The translations under genes and the position numbers were made by a program. From contig CM070566.1 in NCBI GenBank assembly GCA_036346405.1, positions 12,705,533 to 12,769,532 on the forward strand: a DNA stretch of 64,000 nt, written 5' to 3'. This DNA is from Phyllostachys edulis. Taxonomy: Eukaryota; Streptophyta; Magnoliopsida; Poales; Poaceae. The notes beneath the pieces are model-generated. The model was given only the letters and a program-made list of their open reading frames with translations. It was not told the origin of the DNA and did not search any database. Of the stretch, positions 12,449 to 24,500 are shown one piece after another (positions within the stretch are counted from its first letter, which is position 1; the number at the start of each line of letters is the position of its first letter).

Positions 12449-13432
12449 ATCATCGCCACCTTTTGGTCGATGAATAGTATGAACCCAAAGATCGCCATCG
12501 TTGGTTGGCCCGATCGCTGCCCATTAACGCCGCCCGACCGTAGGCGATCGACCACATCCACAACGCTGGTCTGATCGCTCCTGGACTGACAGCAGTTAAA
12601 CTTTGACGAAAACGCGTGTTTCGACAAACCTTCAACGCCGTTGCCAATTGTAACATCATCCTAAGATCGTGCACATATCCCCATGATATCCACAAATTCA
12701 AAGCCCTCAAGCAGAAGCAGATGACAGTAAATGAGTATCTAACCAAGTTCAACCAACTTGCCCGCTATGCCCCCAATGACATTGTAGATGAAGAGGAAAG
12801 GATTGATTGCTTCGTAGAAGGCATGCGTGAAGACATGCGAGTTCAGCTTATCCTCCACGACTTTTCTAGCTTCCACCACCTAGTCAACAAAGCTCTCGTG
12901 CTGGAAAATGAGAAAAACACCGCAGAAGTCGGCCGCAAGAGAAAGATGGCATTTCAGAGGCCCGAAGGTAGCTTTTCGCAGAAGACAACATTTCAGGGTA
13001 GCCCGTCCTTCCAACCACTAGTAGCCTCATCTTAGGGAACTCCAGTTGCAACCCCGTGTCACAGCGAGAATGTTTCAGTGCTCCCTCCTCACGGACAAAG
13101 CCTACGGTCGTAACCCTTAGTAGCACATCTTCGTTGCTTCAGTTGTGGACAAAAAGGACACTTTGCCAACAGGTGCCCTCAACGCCAAGTCACCATCGTG
13201 CCTTCCAGCTTGGGAGCCACACCAACTCAACGACAGACTTCAGCTACAAGCAGAAGCCATCAGACCTCACAAGCAACCAGAACCGTTTTTGCGCGAAGCC
13301 AAAGCCAGAACCAAGGCCAAGTGAATCATGTCACCGCCGCAGAGACCCAAGCAGCTTCAGGAGCTATAAGAGGTACGTTCTCTAAGAAACTTGAATCTCG
13401 GGGTCGAGATTCTGTTTAAGGTGGGTAGGATT
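12449..13432 (+). pseudogene. Gypsy gag remnant with zinc knuckle and polypurine tract, no pol
   Basis: The plus-strand frame 12616-13035 contains FKALKQKQMTVNEYLTKF, NQLARYAPNDIVDEE and VEGMREDM, the core of the retrotransposon gag domain of Ty3/gypsy elements. After a stop at 13033 a second frame carries a CCHC zinc knuckle, CFSCGQKGHFANRC (13135-13176, spacing C-2-C-4-H-4-C), then a serine/glutamine-rich tail ending near 13419. The tract AAGGTGGGTAGGATT (13418-13432) immediately precedes the LTR. Protease, reverse transcriptase, RNase H and integrase are absent between gag and this tract. It is either a gag-only non-autonomous element or a deletion derivative. The 5' part is lost to element C. 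Confidence 0.85.
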
Positions 13433-16400
13433 TGTAACATCCCGTTTTCGAAAATGAAAATAGTAATTATTTTTGGCTTTCGTTTTTCGTTTGTATTTCA
13501 AATTAGCAAATTATTTTCGAAAATCTCCTTTTTCTTTCAGCTCGAGTTTGTGTTTCAAATGTAATTGACCTTTGAAATTCAAATTCAAGTTCGAATTCCC
13601 TCTTTTTGAACTTCGGGCTTTCCTCCTTTTCTTTCAGGCTCAGCCCATTTCCTTTTCTTGGGCCGGCCCACCTCCTCCTAGCCCATCACCCCTTGGCCCA
13701 CTTCCCCTCCTGGCCTACTTCCTCCCCCAGCTCAACCCGGCGCCTTTGTCACCTTCCCCCTGGTTTCTTCTCCCTGCATCTTCTTCCCCACCACCGAGCC
13801 GCCTCTTCTCTCTCCTTGTGTGCTCTTGGTGCCACCTCCTGTGCCTCGCCGCTCGCCTCGCCACTCAAGACGCCTCACAGACGCCACTGCAGGCAAGACG
13901 CCACCTGTCGCCCCATCCCATCGGCCCGCCAGACCCATGCCCTCCTCAAGACGCTGTGCCTGGCCAGCTCGCCACACCCGAAGTCCATCATGATGCCTCC
14001 CACCAAGACACCTCCCTTGCTCCCCGACACCTTGCGCACCTCACCAACCTCGCCCCATCGCCTCAGGCCGCCGCCAAGATGCCACCCCTCCTCGATCCAA
14101 GGCCCCAACAGCTCCAAGCTCCCTCCCGTTGGCCTCCCAAGCCCTTGACCCCCTATAAAGCTCCCCCTTGTGCCCTTGCTCCCCTTCACGCCGCCCGCGA
14201 GCTCCCGGTAATAACCACCGAGCAAAGAAGCAGAAGAGGACTCACCTTGGCCATGCCACCTCGCCACCGCTCCAGTGAGCGCCTCGCCCGGCCGATCACA
14301 CACGAGAAGCTCGACACCGGATGCCGCTCTCCTCCTTCGCCTTCCTCTGCTGTGGACCTCCACCGCCGGTGCCTCCTTCCCTCCGCTCCAGGTCGCTGCC
14401 GCTGGACTAGCTCAGCCACTCCCAGGTCACCCGGGTCATCCCACTAGCCTCCCCTCGCTGTCACCACCAGGCCAGATCGCCTTTTGCCCTTCTCCTGCGT
14501 CGCCACTTCACGGCGGCCAAGACAAGACAAAGGAGCCGCCGCCGCCTCCTTGTTCGCCGCTGCCGCGCTTCTCTCGGAGCACCGCCACCTCCCATGGATC
14601 CACCGCCCATCGGCGCCTTTCGCTTCCGCCGTCGGCCGCCCGGCCGCCCCACTCGCCGACGCCGCGCTCCCTCAGGCGCCTTGGCCTCCTCGCTTGGCCC
14701 AATTTGAGCTAGCCCCATGGTCGTGGCTCTCTTAACCCCCTCCTTTTTTTTTTTTGATCGCCATGCGGGCCCGCTGTGGCTCGGTCCACCACGCCCGCTG
14801 CAGGTGTGTGCAAGTGGACTCGGGTCCACACAGCCTTCCTCGAGCCGCACCACCTGACGTGGGCCCCCACCGCCAGCTCATTTCTCCCTCCCCTTTTTCT
14901 GGTTTTCTTTTTAGGGTTTAATTCAAAAGAGAACTTTAAAAATCCCGTTCTCCTCCGTTTTAGCTCCAAAAATTATGAAACTTGTTTCTAAAAATTTGTT
15001 AATTCAAGATCTGGCTAATGGCATAGGTCTTGTTCAATTTGGAGTTCATTTATTATTCTTTATTATTTATTTGCTCTCTTTACTTGTTTGTGCCTTTTTC
15101 CCTTATCTTCGTCCGATTAGGATTGAAAGACGCGGAGGACCTCCGATTTGATCAAGCACAAGAATACCAAGATCCTCTTACCTATATCCAAGGCGAGTCA
15201 ATACTTTGAACATATTGATCCTACATTTTATGTAAATTATATTCATTTAAATTACCAAAAATTGCATGCTTTAATTCTTTAATCAAATATATGTTAAAGC
15301 TTAAGGTAGTTAAATACCCATTTGATGAATAAATAATTAATATGCCATCCCTTGATAATTGAATCCATTATTCCATGACACCCTAGTAATCTATATGGTA
15401 ATATTAGTTATAGGTTGTACTAAGTTTACATGCTAGTTTTGCTTAAGTACCGGGGTATTAAATACCCCAATCATCATCTCTTCAAATATGAAATTGGTTT
15501 TGGGAATTCATCGGGGAAACGATCGAGATGAATGTGATAATTTGGTTTTACTTCTCAAACCCTAATAACCTGCTTTTCCCATCTGGGCGGATGGTATGAT
15601 GGATGATGTGTAGTGAGTGCTAATGCAGCCCAAGGGATACTGGTATGTTGGTGGGTACTAATGTAGCCCAATGGAATACTGGTATGTGGAATGAACCGCC
15701 TAGATAACCCTAAGGACTTAATCTTGTCATGACCTCCTGTGTAAAACAAGTACAACCACAAGTCTGTAAAGTACAACCTGGCTAAATAATTTGTATCCCT
15801 CGGTACGAGTTGCACTAGGTAGATGTCCCGCGACGCCGTAAGCCTTTGTGGCGAAGGGTGTCGGGGCGCACGACGTAAGTCGTTAAGAGGGCGCAAGAGG
15901 GGGTCTGGGTAAGGGTTAACGGATCTAAACGGACGTAACCCTTCGAAGACGAAACCTTAGCGGGTGTAACTAATATTGCTGGAGGCATTGTAAAGGCCTT
16001 GTGGTGATCTCCCCTTGATTCACATGTCTAAGGAAGCGTGTGTACATATCAAAATGATTATCTCTTGTGGGTAAAGTGTACAATCTCTGCAGAGTATTAA
16101 ATCTGCTTAAGCAGTAGTGCCCTACGGTCAAAAGGCGGACATGGGAACTTAACTTGAGTTAGTTCTATTTCAAAAACCTTGTGGGTGGTATGAAATGTGG
16201 AGGCTCACCTAGCTCTGTGTTGGATACCCGAGCCTCCGTGCTCTGTGGTGGTAATAATGGAGGTAACTCCAATATAAATAAGCATAAGGCAGAGGTAGTC
16301 TCTGCTGTTACAAATATTGCACAATTACTCTCTTTAATAAAATACAATTTTGTTATGTTAAGTGATAGGAATTTGTAATTATGATAATTGAAAATGTTGC

Positions 16401-16983
16401 TTTAGCAAATAAAAGAACCTAAGCCATCCTTGTTAAGCCTTGCATGTATATTATTGCATTGTGTGTTGGCTCATGAGCATAGAAGTTGTGCTCATTCTCG
16501 CTCTTTCCCCAAAAACCCTCAAGTAGGAAATCCGAGGATTATGACTACTACGAGGATCCCGAAGTTGGAGGCCTTGGAGAGAAATGAAGCAGAGTCTAGT
16601 CTTTAGTTGTTCTAGTCTCACCTCAGTCTAGTCGACTCCATCGGTACTTGCGTGCATCCTATATTATCTGAGTCTTTGGGTAATATCGGACGCACACGGG
16701 TTTCCCCAGTCGCTTGCCTGTGGAGAGATGTTCTCAACCCCTTTTGCTTCCGTTGTCGCTTCCGCTTTTGTAATGTAATCTTTGGCCTTGTTTGGCCCCT
16801 TTTGTAAAACCCGGCCCGATGAGGTCTATGTAAACTCTGTGGTGTTAATTAATGAATGGTATGGTTTAATCTACGATTTGTATAATTTGATTCAGTGATG
16901 TATCTGTGAGTGCTATCTACTGATCCAGGGAATAGCATAGTGTTTTCATAGATGATTTGGATTCTTGGAATCCGGGTCCGACA
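13433..16983 (+). mobile_element. 3' LTR of the gag-only gypsy element
   Basis: The LTR is 3551 bp, from TGTAACATCCCG to GGGTCCGACA, and directly follows the polypurine tract. The same family occurs as a solo LTR at 21688-25047, and long stretches agree, for example around 15000-15100 with 23030-23100. The interior has a GC-rich, CT-rich block (about 13620-14900) that gives long proline-rich ORFs on several frames. These are compositional and not genes. The long LTR and the ending resemble the Tekay/RIRE3-8 group; this clade call is inference. Confidence 0.88.
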
Positions 16984-17299
16984 TTGGTTGATGGTAAAAA
17001 TAAGCCAAACCAAAATTTTGGCGTAGCCAAAACCTGGGCAAAGCAAAATATTGGCAAAAGGAGCGTTGTTTGGATCGTGACTAAGCTAAATTTTAACGTT
17101 ACCAAAATTTTGGTGGACGATTTTCTTACCCTCGGATTGTCCGCGTGTGACATTGGATTTCGTTGGTATTACTAAATTTTTGTGGATGTTACCAATTTTT
17201 TGTAGCAAACCAAATAACCGTAAATTTTCGTTAGCGTTACCAATATTTGTTTTGGTTTGCAAGTGTAGCAAACCAATCAGCCCCGAGTCTCAGACTTGG
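16984..17299. mobile_element. Possible MITE or MITE cluster
   Basis: The right part ends CAAACCAATCAGCCCC (about 17286), whose complement GGGGCTGATTGGTTTG resembles the start of Tourist-like grass MITEs. A weakly matching GAGCGTTGTTTGG lies at 17061. The interior is full of CCAAAATTTTGG-like palindromes. I could not find a clear target-site duplication, so the limits are uncertain. Confidence 0.4.
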
Positions 17300-18172
17300 C
17301 CTATTTCTTTCTAAACAATACTAAATCTGATAGACGGTTCTGGGAGGAATAAGGGCTAACGAACCGCTAATATTCCTGATGACTTCGATGCCGATAGTGT
17401 CTACTAGAACAAACCTGAACCAAATGGACATACCGTTTGCTACCACCACCAGACCCCTGGCCCGTTGTGAAAATGACAATGAAGTACTCTGACAAATGAG
17501 TTGCATGTGGCCATGTGGTGATGTGGCTATCAATGGCAATGTTTGAAAATAACTTTTGAGAGGGTGGGGGGGGGATCTCAGCCCATCTCATTGTCATTAC
17601 CTTTGACAAAAGAAAACAATATTGTGTGAAAATTGACATTGTGAATTTCCAGACTTCACTCAACTTTAAAGTTTTTCTTTGATTAATGTAAAACGAAATA
17701 AGATATAGCAGATGGATTCATGTATTTTGCAAGATTTTCAAATAGATCAAAAAGCAACATGCATTGAGTGGAACATGATTTCAATAATTTTCTTTTATGT
17801 TTGATGGGAAACAATAGTATACGCTTTTTTAATCCGCAAAAGAGTAGTGAAGGTGCCGATGAGTGTTGACGGAAATTAACGTATCCGGGGATTGAGAATT
17901 CAACTTGTTAGCAGCTGTCCTGCTACTTTGTCAATGATTCACTGTGCGGTCGTACAGATGTGTTGTCCAGAAACCTTATTGTCGCCCCCATGCAAGTACT
18001 CTCTACAGCAATGGTTCGGAGATATCCGATCACCCTCCTTTCCGGTGCACATCGAGGAGAATGGATGGCTTGGTTCGACAACACAACATACCAGCACAGT
18101 AGAACAGAGAGGAATAAGAAGAAATAGAAGTGAATCAATTGGTCTTTGGTCTGGATGTCTCTAGATCCTTTT
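17300..18172. repeat. Interspersed repeat, second copy (matches 62.3-62.8 and 63.4-63.6 kb)
   Basis: From TTTGCTACCACCACCAGACC (17438) to about 17935 this matches 62312-62795. From about 17970 to 18085 (CAGAAACCTTATTG...GGAGATATCCGATCACCCTCC) it matches 63452-63560. The 650 bases between these two parts in the 62-64 kb copy are absent here. No conserved reading frame survives in both copies. The region also carries the uninterrupted version of the copia A target (17648-17660). Confidence 0.75.
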
Positions 18173-18285
18173 GTGGTTGAGACAATTATTCTCTAGCACA
18201 ATAAAGCACATAATGAACCACTGGTAACTGCTAATTGAAAAACCAATTTATGGTAATTAAGTAGTGTTTATCAGCTCCTTACTAT

Positions 18286-18532
18286 ACCCTGGTCTACGAC
18301 TCCAATTAACGACTACACCGGTTTTCCGAATGAACACACTGGTCTTCTGAATGACCACACTAATATTCGAACTAGTGACCACAGTGGTCTTCCGAATGAC
18401 CACACTGGTCTTCTGAATGACCACACTAATATTTCGACCAGTGACCACACTGGTTTTCCGACCAGTGACCACGCTGGTCAGCACACTGGTCTTCTAAATG
18501 ACCACACTGTTCTTTCGAATTGTTTAGTTTGA
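18286..18532. repeat. Minisatellite of GACCACACTGGTC hairpin units
   Basis: Roughly ten degenerate units of about 21-24 bases contain GACCACACTGGTCTTC(C/T)GAAT. The core GACCA-CAC-TGGTC is self-complementary. The array is bordered by non-repeated AT-rich sequence and is not a CRISPR, because units are contiguous and degenerate with no unique spacers. Confidence 0.8.
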
Positions 18533-18939
18533 CCATTATCAAAGAAGAGAGAGAAATGCATAGTTAGCAAAAGAAATAAGGATTAGATTCACGACACATT
18601 CACGTTCGCACGTTCGCTAGGGGAGTCTTAAACTGTCGCGTCCGTTAGCCAACTGTCGTAAGTTGCTAAATACGCCAAAAACCGCCTTCCCACCAGTCAC
18701 GTGGGTAACTGTTGTTTCTCCCTACCAGTTAAGTGGTCGGTGATTGTCCAAGGCCATATAGCTGGCTGGACGATGTTCATATCTAGTCGTACATGACCTA
18801 AACTAATCGTCAATCAGTTTGGCCGTAATAAAGGGAAGTTAGACTTCTTTTGTAAACTGGTTGTAAGTTCATAACCGTAATGTAGTGTGCCTATATTAAA
18901 TGGGCCTCCTTTGATAGGAACTCGACTTTGACAAAAAAA
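18533..18939. other. No gene recognised
   Basis: This is AT-rich sequence without a convincing ORF. Phrases such as CTGTCGTAAGTTG recall the LTR motifs of element B, so it may be LTR debris, but no ends can be seen. Confidence 0.4.
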
Positions 18940-19028
18940 TGACCCGATCAAGAATCCTTTGTGTGGGTTGTGTGCATCCGCTTTGTACCCCAAAAAGTAT
19001 ATATAAAAAGTTAATGTTATCAGATGTA

Positions 19029-19295
19029 CTCTCTCTCGTCCCCAAAGTACAAGTAGGATCTGTGCGGTCAAGGTTTTGAAAACTTTGACCATTAGTAATG
19101 TTAAAGTTTATAAATTGACTACATGAAAATAATGTTATTGGATTTGTCCTGCAAAATACTTTTATAATATATTATTTTTCCTGATATAAAACCAAAGTCA
19201 AAGTGTTACGCTCGAGATCGTGAAAAGTAAAAAAAATGACTTATATTTTGGGCTTGAGCGTGAAAAGTCAAAAAAATGACTTATATTTTGAGAAC
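19029..19295. mobile_element. Stowaway-like MITE (mariner type), degenerate
   Basis: The left end follows TA with CTCTCTCTCGTCCCCAAAGTAC, and the right end is CTTATATTTTGAGAAC followed by TA. These match the CTCCCTCCGTCCCAAAATA ends of grass Stowaway elements. This copy has an extra internal duplication of the GTGAAAAGTcAAAAAAATGAC segment (about 19220-19285). Confidence 0.6.
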
Positions 19296-19804
19296 TATGT
19301 GCAATACTTTTTTTGTATGTGCAGTTCATTCAAAGTTGTATTAAACATGCACCTGCTAATGTGTTATTTATGAGAGACATCAATGCACAATGCAATATTT
19401 ATTTAAATTCACTTTTATTTTGAACAAGAAAAACAAGCTTAAAAAATAATTTTATTTTTGAAATGGCAAAAACATAACTCTTGAAATGATTAATCAAAAT
19501 TTAAATTTTGAAACGGATGATCTCTTTCAGAAAATAAATGTGAAAATGGGCGGTGTTACTTTTTGTGCGTCGTGTAGTTAAAGACGTGAAATAATTTCAA
19601 ACGTTGAACTATTTCAATGATGTTACAAATAAGATCGACATTACATTAAGTGCAAGTGCAACTTAATAATTTAGACTTTTCTTGAGTGTGTAGAAATTTA
19701 AAACCCATCATCACACAAAAGGTCGACAAAGAAGAATAAATCGAGGCAGAGAAAAAAAGGGGTCACATAGAATTTTGTGTTCAAAGCATAATCACTTGAT
19801 CATG

Positions 19805-20110
19805 AATTTATTATAGTGTATTTATTGTCATCTCTTAACTATACTATGTCAATAAAATCCTATATGAAGAAGAGAGGGGAGGAGAGAGAGCACATGTTGT
19901 CTCTTTCTGAAGAGACTGTTGTGCACGCGAAACAAGATATTATACATTAATCTACTCTAGTTGACATGTAGGCCGGTTTCAAAGGAAAATAATAAAATAT
20001 AAATGTTGAAGAGTATGCTAGAGACAATCTATTGAAGATGTTGTCTCTAAAGATGATGTAGCATATGTTACAGACAAGATTATCTTTAACTATTGGAGAT
20101 GCCTTAAACG
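19805..20110. mobile_element. Insertion specific to this repeat copy, probable MITE
   Basis: The 49.23 kb copy reads from ATCATGAAAAGCTGTAAA directly to GGCCCACCATCAATAG. Here about 300 bases separate these points. The right edge contains TATTGGAGATGCCTTAAA, whose complement resembles the GCATCTCCAA start of small grass DNA elements. Internal inverted stretches around AGAGACAA and TTGTCTCT are present. Exact ends and duplication are unclear. Confidence 0.45.
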
Positions 20111-20478
20111 AGCCACCATCAATAATTTTATATTCTTGTCAGCTAAGTACTCAATTCCAATTTTAATCTACTTCCCCGGCATTTTTTTTTGTTTGAGGAA
20201 GCCAACATATAAATTTGAACTATTAACTGTAATTTACCTTCTAATTTTTTTTGTTGTATAAGCAAATACATTTTTTACGTAAATTTCCAGCAGTATGTTA
20301 GTTGATTATTAGTGCAAACGGTGGCTCAGAAATCAACACTAGTGTAATTTTGTGTAACATGTATTTCAAGGATGAGATATCATTTTGTAAATCTCGTACT
20401 TTCCTTTTTCATTCAGATTTTATCTGCCCAATTTGGAATTGGTGAATAGTGGGGATCATTATCAATTGTTAATAACTA

Positions 20479-20575
20479 GAACTGCAAAAAAATCGAAGCT
20501 CTTGTGAGTTGCGAGTACGTAGGACGCAACTGCAAAAAATTGAAGCTCTTGTGAGTTGCGAGTACATAAGACCCT
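20479..20575. repeat. Two-copy tandem repeat
   Basis: A unit of about 48 bases, CTGCAAAAAATTGAAGCTCTTG followed by TGAGTTGCGAGTAC, occurs twice here. The paralogous site at 49606-49647 has one unit, so this is a recent local duplication. Confidence 0.8.
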
Positions 20576-21020
20576 TGCTCGTAACTAAGGTTGAAAACTG
20601 ATCGAATACGAATACGAACGTGAATATGAATATTCTTGAATACAAATAAGAATCGAATGTTGTAACAAATATGAATGTGGATCGAATGCTTGCCCAATTC
20701 GGCCGAATTCGAATATCCTAAAATATAATGAAGTTTTATACAAGAAGTTTAAACGAAAAATTTCTACAAATAGATTTCCAATGTATAGAATCACATGTAC
20801 GTCAAACTCCCAAAAGCAACATGGTAACACAATATATGCAAAAATGTTAGTAATTCGAACATATTTTCTCATACAACATTCATATTCGTATATGACAGGA
20901 TACCATCTGGATTCGTATCTGTTTTACAATATGAATATTATTTTGCTTACCACATTCGCTGCCATCTGGATACGGATGTCGGATAAAATGAACTATCCGG
21001 ATTTCGTTTTACACCTTTTA

Positions 21021-21594
21021 CTCATGGCTTAAATTGAAGACAGTGCATGCCTTCAGTCTGAGTTGAGTTGATCGAGCTGAGTTGACCGAGCGAGGAAGTG
21101 GGCTCTTGCCCAACACATATTGAAATTGATCTGAGCTTCGAATAATTTAATCAAATTACTACTCCCACCATTTTTTTATAAATGACGCCGATCAGTATTG
21201 TTTAAGCTTAGAGGACGTCAAGTATTGAGATCCAGAGGGAGTATATATCAATATCATTACAACAAGTATAACGTAAATAGTGACATTGTGATAGTGGTAT
21301 AATAAAATCCATTTAAAATCTTATTTCAACTATATATTTATTTGATGGGTTTATCTAATCCATGTGCACTTGCGGCAGCGTGGTTGACACGCCTTTGTCC
21401 AAACAAGCCTCCGATAAATACCAGCAGGCACATGCTCTCTTCCTTCCTCCTCTTCAAATTCCTTCCCATCCTTCCTCTTCCTTTCAACTTCAAATTCAAC
21501 TTTGAAACTTTCATTTCTATTTTGAACTTTCATGCAGATTTAAACTTTCAACTTTGAAAATGCTTATTAAACTTTCAACTAACATTTAAACATC
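21021..21594. other. No gene; repeated ACTTTCAA sequence
   Basis: I see nothing coding. The end (21470-21590) is rich in AACTTTCAACT phrases. The same phrases resume at 25462-25680, on the other side of the LINE fragment, so the LINE inserted into this low-complexity tract. Confidence 0.6.
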
Positions 21595-24500
21595 ATGCGC
21601 AGGAGGAATATGTCTATTCAGGACAATCAAACTTGTGTTCTATGCCAAAATGGTAATGAGGAGACCATGATGCATCTATTCTTTGATTGTTTAACATCCC
21701 GTTTTTCAGACGGCAAATAGTAAATTCTATTTGGTTTTCGATCTTCTTTCATAATTAAAATTAAGCAGTATGTTCTAAAAACTTCTAGCTTCTATCTAGC
21801 TCGGGTTTGTGTTTCAAATACCCTTGAATCCTGGAATTCAAATTGAAGTTGAATTTCTTCCCTTTTCGGTTTTGGGCCCCTTCTCAATTGCTTCTCCTTC
21901 TTTGTGGGCTCGACCCGTAGCCTTCCCTGAGTTCAGCCCGACCCGGCCTTCTTTCCTTGCCTTCGGCCGTTTTGGGCCCAGCTCCCTTCCCCGGTCTCCT
22001 TCCTCCTGCGGTCGAGCCGCCCTCTCTTTTCCCTCTTTCTTCTCAGTTGCACGCCACTGCCTGCCACCATCTTCTGCCACGCCTCTTTCTCCCGTGTGCA
22101 CGCCGCCTGCGCCTCACACGCCACCTCCTGGCCCGGCGCCCTCTTGCCTTCTTCCTCCACCACGCCCAGGCCTTCTCCCTCCTCGGCGCTCGATGCCCAC
22201 GCCTCCCGACCATCGCAAGATGAGCTCCGCTGCGCGCCATCCCGAAGCGCCACTGCAGCACCCCTGTGCACCTCTGCCAAGCCGCGCCGCTCTCTCTCTC
22301 CCTTGCGTGCACGCCACCGCCACCGCCTCTGCCACCCATGAGCTCCCCTTGACGCCAACGCTCTCGCATGACCCGGTCCACGCACCGCCTCGCCTTGTCA
22401 CCTCAGAGCCCAATGGCTCCATCCTCGCACCCGGCTATAAGAAGGACCTTGGAGCCCCTCTTGCCTCCCCTCCCCTACCTACGCCCTTGCCCCTTTCACC
22501 CTTCTTCTCCACCAAGCCAGAGCCGCTTGAGCTCATGGAGCCGCCGCCACCTTTGGCTTACGGCCATCGCGCCCGCTCCTCTCCGGCGGCGCCGCCGCTG
22601 CTCGTGGCCTCCCTGCCACCACCGGGTGCCAACCCGCCTGCTCGTCGGCCTCCCTACGCCACCACTCGCCAGCGTCACCTCCGCCCGTGACCGCCCGAGC
22701 GCCTCCCCCTGCTGATTTCTCTGTGAATCGATGAAGGAAATGGGGAATGAGCCGTGACCTTTCTCTCTTCCCCTTTGTCTCACTTTCGTGTGGGGCCAGC
22801 GCCTGATGGGCGCCCCATGGACCGTGGCGCATGCACCGTGGTCTGGCCGTCTTGTTGTCGGTGGACCAAGCCACTATGCAGCCGGGCCAACCTATTAGAG
22901 AGACTTGTCTCTCTCTCCCCTTTTCCTTTTGATTTAATTCCTTTTCAATCTTCGGAAGTCTCGTTCTCCCTCGTCATAGCTCCAAAAATTATAAAATTTG
23001 TTTCTAAAAATTTATAAATTCAAGATCTTGCTAATGGCATAGGTCTTGTTCAATTTGGAGTTCATTTATTATTCTTTATTATTTATTTGCTCTCTTTGCT
23101 TGTTTGTGCCTTTTTTCCGGTACGTTCGTCCGATTAGGATTTGGAGACGCGGAAGATCTCCAAGTTGATCAAGCTCAAGAATATCAAGACTCTCTTACCT
23201 ATACTCTAGGTGAGTCAATACTTTGATCACATTGAGCCTATATTTTATGCAAATTATATTCATTTAAATTAACCAAAACCGCATGCTTTAATTCTTTAAT
23301 CAAATGTATGTAAAGCTTAAGGTAGTTAAACACTCATTTGATGATTAATTAATTAATATGCCATCCATTGATATTTGAATCTATTATTCTATGTCACCCT
23401 AGTAACTATATGGTAACACTAGTTATAGGTTGTACTTAAGCGACATGCTAGTCTTGCTTAAGTATCAGGACATTAAATGTCCTAATCATCATCTTTTAAA
23501 CATAAAAGTGGATTTGGGCAGTCATTATGGGGAAATGACTGAGATGATTGAGTTGATGTATTTTACTCCTCAAAAACCCTAATTGATGTTCCTTTCTGGG
23601 CGGATAATGTGATGAATGGTGTAATGTGGTTGGGTGCTAATGTAGCCCAAAGAATGTTGGTTGTGAATGGTATAATGTGGATGGGTGCTAATGTAGCCCA
23701 AAGAGTTGGTGTATGTAATAAGCCGCCCAGATAACCCCTAAGGACTTAATCTTGTCATGACCTCCTGTGTAAAACAAGTACAACCACAAGTCTGTAAAGT
23801 GCAACTTGGCTTAGTAAATTTGTTGAACCCTGAAAGTCATCTCACTTGAGAGGCGATGAGAATGCGCAAGCGTGCGGTACATCCAGCTTGAATGGGTCAC
23901 CGAGACAAGGTGAAGTTGCCAACGTTGTGGGTAGTCTAACTACACCAGACGCTGCGGTACAACAATCCCACGCAACATATGGGCGTAACCCCATATGGGT
24001 GAGATGACGGAAGGGGCGAGATAATTTGAAAGGTTACTGTGATGGTCGCTCAACTACATGACTAAGGAATCATGTAGGGTAATGAGTATGACTATCTCTT
24101 GTGGGTACAAGTGTACAACCTCTGCAGAGTCTAAAGCTGTTTTAAGCAGTAGCGCCCACGGTCAAAGGCGGACATGGGAACTTTACTTGAGTTAGTTCTA
24201 TTTCAAAAACCTTTGTGGGTGGTATGAAAATGTGGTGGGCTCACCTAGCCCTGAGTTTGGATTTTACCTGAGCCTTCAAGCTCAGTGGTGGTAATAATTG
24301 GAGGAAGCTCCAATCAAATGAAGCATGGGTAGAGTTTCCGACGGTAGGAACCTCTACTGAAATAAATATTGCACAATTACTCTCTTTAATAAAATGAAAT
24401 TTGTTAAAATGCTAAGTTATAGGAATTTGTAATTATGATAATTGAAAATGTTGTTTTAGCAAATAAAAGAACCCGAACCATCCTTGTTTAGCCTTGCATG

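Larger units (their letters stand above)
18940..21020. repeat. Long interspersed repeat (first of three copies) with MITEs
   Basis: This sequence recurs at 38780-39590 and at 48211-49647 plus 60703-60985. Landmarks are GACCATTAGTAATGTTAAAG, CACCTGCTAATGTGTTATTTAT, GGGGTCACATAGAATTTT and CTAAGGTTGAAAAC. The copies differ mainly by insertions: a 300 bp segment at 19805-20110 is present only here, and an 11 kb CACTA is present only in the third copy. I cannot assign the repeat to a family. Confidence 0.75.

Noticed and set aside
13572..14447. 291-residue proline-rich ORF (and 21809-22690, 293 residues)
   Set aside because: Both lie inside gypsy LTRs, consist of Pro/Ser/Ala-rich low-complexity sequence, overlap equally long ORFs on both strands, and show no shared domain.
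18286..18532. CRISPR-like array
   Set aside because: Units are contiguous and degenerate with no unique spacers, and the genome is a plant. It is a minisatellite.
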